A DNA stretch of 56,291 bases, from contig CANJUQ010000011.1 of the NCBI GenBank assembly GCA_947478175.1, positions 1 to 56,291 on the forward strand, given 5' to 3'. The position numbers and the translations under genes are program-made. Source of the DNA: Thiotrichales bacterium. Its GTDB lineage: Bacteria; Pseudomonadota; Gammaproteobacteria; Francisellales; CACEW01. Below the pieces are notes generated by a model. It had not been told where the DNA came from. It did not search any database and was given only the letters and a program-made list of their open reading frames with translations. Below are positions 54,166 through 56,291 of the stretch, piece after piece. How positions within the stretch are numbered: the stretch's first letter is position 1; each line of letters opens with the position of its first letter.

Positions 54166-54241
54166 ACAGAGATGTGGCGGCTTATAAAAAATTATAAGGC
54201 GCCACATCTCTGTAGATAAAAAAGTTATGGCGCCTTATAAT
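54166..54241. repeat. 22-bp inverted repeat with a third half-site
   Basis: ACAGAGATGTGGCGGCTTATAA (written here in parts: ACAGAGATGTGG, CGGCTTATAA; 54166-54187) and its near-exact complement (54192-54213) have only one mismatch and enclose a 4-base A/T loop. A third, shorter GGCGCCTTATAA unit lies at 54230-54241. It is intergenic, between mnmG and the ATPase gene. A T-run follows the second arm only loosely, so terminator use is not clear. It may be a small mobile palindromic element. Confidence 0.75.
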
Positions 54242-54272
54242 ATTATTTTTAGAAATTAATTTATTGAAAAAA

Positions 54273-55730
54273 ATGAAAAAAATTATTGCCAGAGATGAAG
54301 AATTAAAAATTTTCAGAAAAATTCTTTCATCAAAGAAAGCAGAATTTTTAGCCGTTTATGGCAGAAGAAGGGTTGGAAAGACTTATATTATTCGCGAATT
54401 CTTTTCAGAAAATTCTGTTTTGTGTGAGATCACAGGTCGTAAAGGTGAGCCCATGGCTCAGCAGCTCGCTGAAGTGGCTTCTTCTGTTGGCGAGACTTTT
54501 TTTAAGGGGGTGGCTTTAGAAACCCCAGAGAATTGGCATAAAGCGTTTGAATTGATTTTAAAAAATGTAAAAAACGAAGACGAATGGAAGAAAAAATCTT
54601 TTGTTTTATTTTTGGATGAGCTGCCTTGGTTGTCCACAGATCGTTCTGATTGTGTCAGTGCCTTGGATTATTACTGGAATAAGTATTTTTCGAGATTGCC
54701 CCATTTTAAATTAATCATTTGTGGGTCTGCTGCTTCTTGGATGTTGGATAAAATTATTAATGCGAAAGGGGGGCTTCATAATCGGTTAACGCAAACATTG
54801 CTCTTAAAGCCTTTTGATTTAACCAAGACAGCTCAGTATTTAAAATATCTAGGCATTCGATGGTCACAAAAGCAGATTTTGTCTTTGTATATGGTCATGG
54901 GAGGAATTCCCTATTATCTCGATCAGCTCAATTCAGAAGACTCTCTGGTTCAAAATATTAATAGGCTTTGTTTTACCGAAGGAGGGTTGTTCCAATTAGA
55001 ATTTTCTAAATTATTTACTTCGCTTTTTGATATGGCAGAAGAAAATTTGAGTTTGGTTCGAGCGATTGCCAGTCAAAATAAAGGGCTTTCACGCGCAGCG
55101 CTTTTGGACAAATTAAATTTATCTTCAGGGGGGGCGCTCAGTGCAAGACTGAGTGAATTGGAGTCCGCGGGTTTTATAAAGGCGTATCGCCCGTTTGGTA
55201 AAACAGCTCGGGATAGTTTTTATAGAGTTATTGATGAATATGTTTTGTTTTATCTGCATTGGATCGAAGAATCTTTGCGTTCAGGGCATTCTTTTGCTGA
55301 GGGTTACTGGGAAACCAAACAAAATACGCCCAGTTTTCATAGTTGGTCAGGATTTTCGTTTGAGAATATTTGCATCAAGCATGTGGAAAAAATTAGACAA
55401 AAATTAGGCTTGAATCGCATTGGCTGTCTTTACAGTTCTTGGTTTTATAGTCCGCCAAAAGGCAGTGATAAAACCGGTGCTCAGGTTGATTTATTAATCG
55501 ATCGTGATGATGGCGTTATTTCTTTATGTGAAATTAAATACAGCGATAAAGTGTATGTTTTAGACAAAGCCACTGCGAAAAATATTCATAATAAAGCAGA
55601 TGTTTTTACCGAAATCACCCATACGACAAAACAGATAGAGATCGTTGCTGTGACTACCTTTGGCGTAAAGCCTGGTTTATGGGCTGATGAGGTCATTCAA
55701 CAAGAAGTTCAGGCTTCGGATTTGTTTTGA
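54273..55730 (+). CDS. AAA ATPase with DUF234-like nuclease end
   Basis: A 485-residue protein of the archaeal-type ATPase family, which is patchy in bacteria. Residues 1-200 hold the NTPase domain with Walker A GRRRVGKTY and Walker B VLFLDELPW. A helical/winged part follows (about 235-320, SRAALLDKLNLSSGGALSARLSEL). The C-terminal ~150 residues carry a nuclease-like pattern, AQVDLLIDRDDG followed by LCEIKY, resembling PD-(D/E)xK sites. Function is unknown; such proteins have been linked to DNA transactions. The ATG at 54273 is chosen over the TTG at 54264. Confidence 0.9.
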   Translation: MKKIIARDEELKIFRKILSSKKAEFLAVYGRRRVGKTYIIREFFSENSVLCEITGRKGEPMAQQLAEVASSVGETFFKGVALETPENWHKAFELILKNVKNEDEWKKKSFVLFLDELPWLSTDRSDCVSALDYYWNKYFSRLPHFKLIICGSAASWMLDKIINAKGGLHNRLTQTLLLKPFDLTKTAQYLKYLGIRWSQKQILSLYMVMGGIPYYLDQLNSEDSLVQNINRLCFTEGGLFQLEFSKLFTSLFDMAEENLSLVRAIASQNKGLSRAALLDKLNLSSGGALSARLSELESAGFIKAYRPFGKTARDSFYRVIDEYVLFYLHWIEESLRSGHSFAEGYWETKQNTPSFHSWSGFSFENICIKHVEKIRQKLGLNRIGCLYSSWFYSPPKGSDKTGAQVDLLIDRDDGVISLCEIKYSDKVYVLDKATAKNIHNKADVFTEITHTTKQIEIVAVTTFGVKPGLWADEVIQQEVQASDLF

Positions 55731-55809
55731 TTTTTTTGTTTTTACCGATATTCCCATGATCTCATTCGCAAATTGTTTATTTGCTAATTTTAATTAATTT
55801 GATGTCTCC

Positions 55810-55836
55810 GTAGGGGCAGACCTGTGTGTCTGCCCT
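55810..55836 (+). repeat. GTAGGGGC palindromic repeat, copy 7
   Basis: GTAGGGGCAGACC pairs with its complement GTGTCTGCCCT through a short loop. It matches the inverted pair at 5183-5259 most closely. It lies 80 bases after the ATPase stop. Confidence 0.8.
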
Positions 55837-55843
55837 CAGAAAA

Positions 55844-56185
55844 TTACAGATCCAATGAGACTTCCATTTTTCTTTGTTCTGCGGGTCTAGCTGACTCATA
55901 CATGGTACGGAATAGAGTCGGATCTTTTGGATAGGCTTTGGAAATAATGGCTCCGTCATTTAGCAGTCGGATGTTTTCCATACCTATTTCGGAGCCAAAT
56001 GAGGACAGATAAAATTCTGAGAAATTTTTTGTTGGAAATTTTTCTTTCGCTTGATGTAAATCAGCACCTTTACCTTCCACGACAAGGAAGAATCTGGTTT
56101 TTATATCAATCTCGTTCGCAAGTAATTGATAGCATTCTGAAACCAGCAGCTCCCGGCCTGAGCCATTACCCCTAGATACAAATTC
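55844..56185 (-). pseudogene. Open-frame remnant at the window edge
   Basis: A minus-strand frame is open for 114 codons from just after a TGA (56186-56188) to its stop, but has no usable start before 56080 (a GTG). The sequence is coherent (SECYQLLANEIDI, FFLVVEGKGADLHQ, LNDGAIISKAYPKD) and appears real, yet no family is recognised. It reads as the C-terminal part of a gene truncated upstream. A frameshift with sequence beyond the window end is possible. Confidence 0.35.
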
Positions 56186-56291
56186 TCAAAGAATTAAAGC
56201 TGCATAAAACCAGCTCCCAAGCTGGAATTCCAAATAATGTTTAGATTTTTTTAAGCACAGATACCAAGGAAACCAAACTAGAAAATTTGAA

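Noticed and set aside
1..56291. CRISPR arrays and tRNA or rRNA genes
   Set aside because: No regularly spaced repeats and no clear tRNA arm or rRNA sequence were found by eye. The dispersed repeats are not arrayed.

Overview
The window looks like chromosomal DNA of a host-associated, low-GC gammaproteobacterium, most plausibly a Legionellales/Coxiella-like lineage. This is inferred from gene content (gammaproteobacterial DnaA, RnpA, YidC, MnmE, MnmG, UbiK, HldE and WaaA), from a P-type (VirB/lvh-like) type IV secretion operon, and from several effector-like genes scattered among housekeeping genes. No species was identified.

Layout. Positions 1-608 are a gene-poor leader with two dispersed palindromic repeats and a hairpin. 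Positions 609-10181 hold a VirB operon: virB2, B3, B4, B5, two small lipoproteins, B6, B8, B9, B10 and B11. There is no virB1 and no virD4 coupling protein in view. It is followed by a HigBA-type toxin-antitoxin module with its own promoter. Next come yggU-yggT-rph and an unusual chorismate lyase-UbiA fusion. Positions 14378-18486 hold two effector-like genes: a large unknown protein and a eukaryotic-type protein kinase. A minus-strand block follows with waaA, hldE, a DUF1289 gene, two tandem paralogous unknowns, ychJ and a transaldolase gene. After it come two unrelated multi-pass membrane proteins that both carry a PSAPP motif, with ftsL and rsmG between them. Then come an HxlR regulator, pnp, rpsO, two LPS genes, a PIN-type toxin-antitoxin pair, glmM, murE and a peptide transporter. 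To the right are ubiK, comM, an uncharacterised two-gene module whose first gene has a TGA in place of a probable Trp codon, birA, a cupin isomerase, and the replication-start region.

The putative origin lies between dnaA (leftward) and rpmH (rightward), about 46.9-47.4 kb, with four DnaA-box-like sites. To its right, rpmH-rnpA-yidD-yidC-mnmE are tightly packed, followed by a small membrane protein, mnmG and an AAA ATPase. Most genes point away from this origin. The VirB operon and several effector-like genes are exceptions.

Working view. The VirB machine could export proteins, and the unknown proteins have features expected of host-directed substrates: a degenerate kinase, a PSAPP late-domain-like motif, and MSG starts with a shared GGAGTG leader. 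That link is inference only. Two dispersed repeat families and many in-frame 9-15 bp tandem duplications mark a plastic genome. One repeat copy lies inside a coding sequence, and two copies supply the stop codons of mnmE and mnmG.
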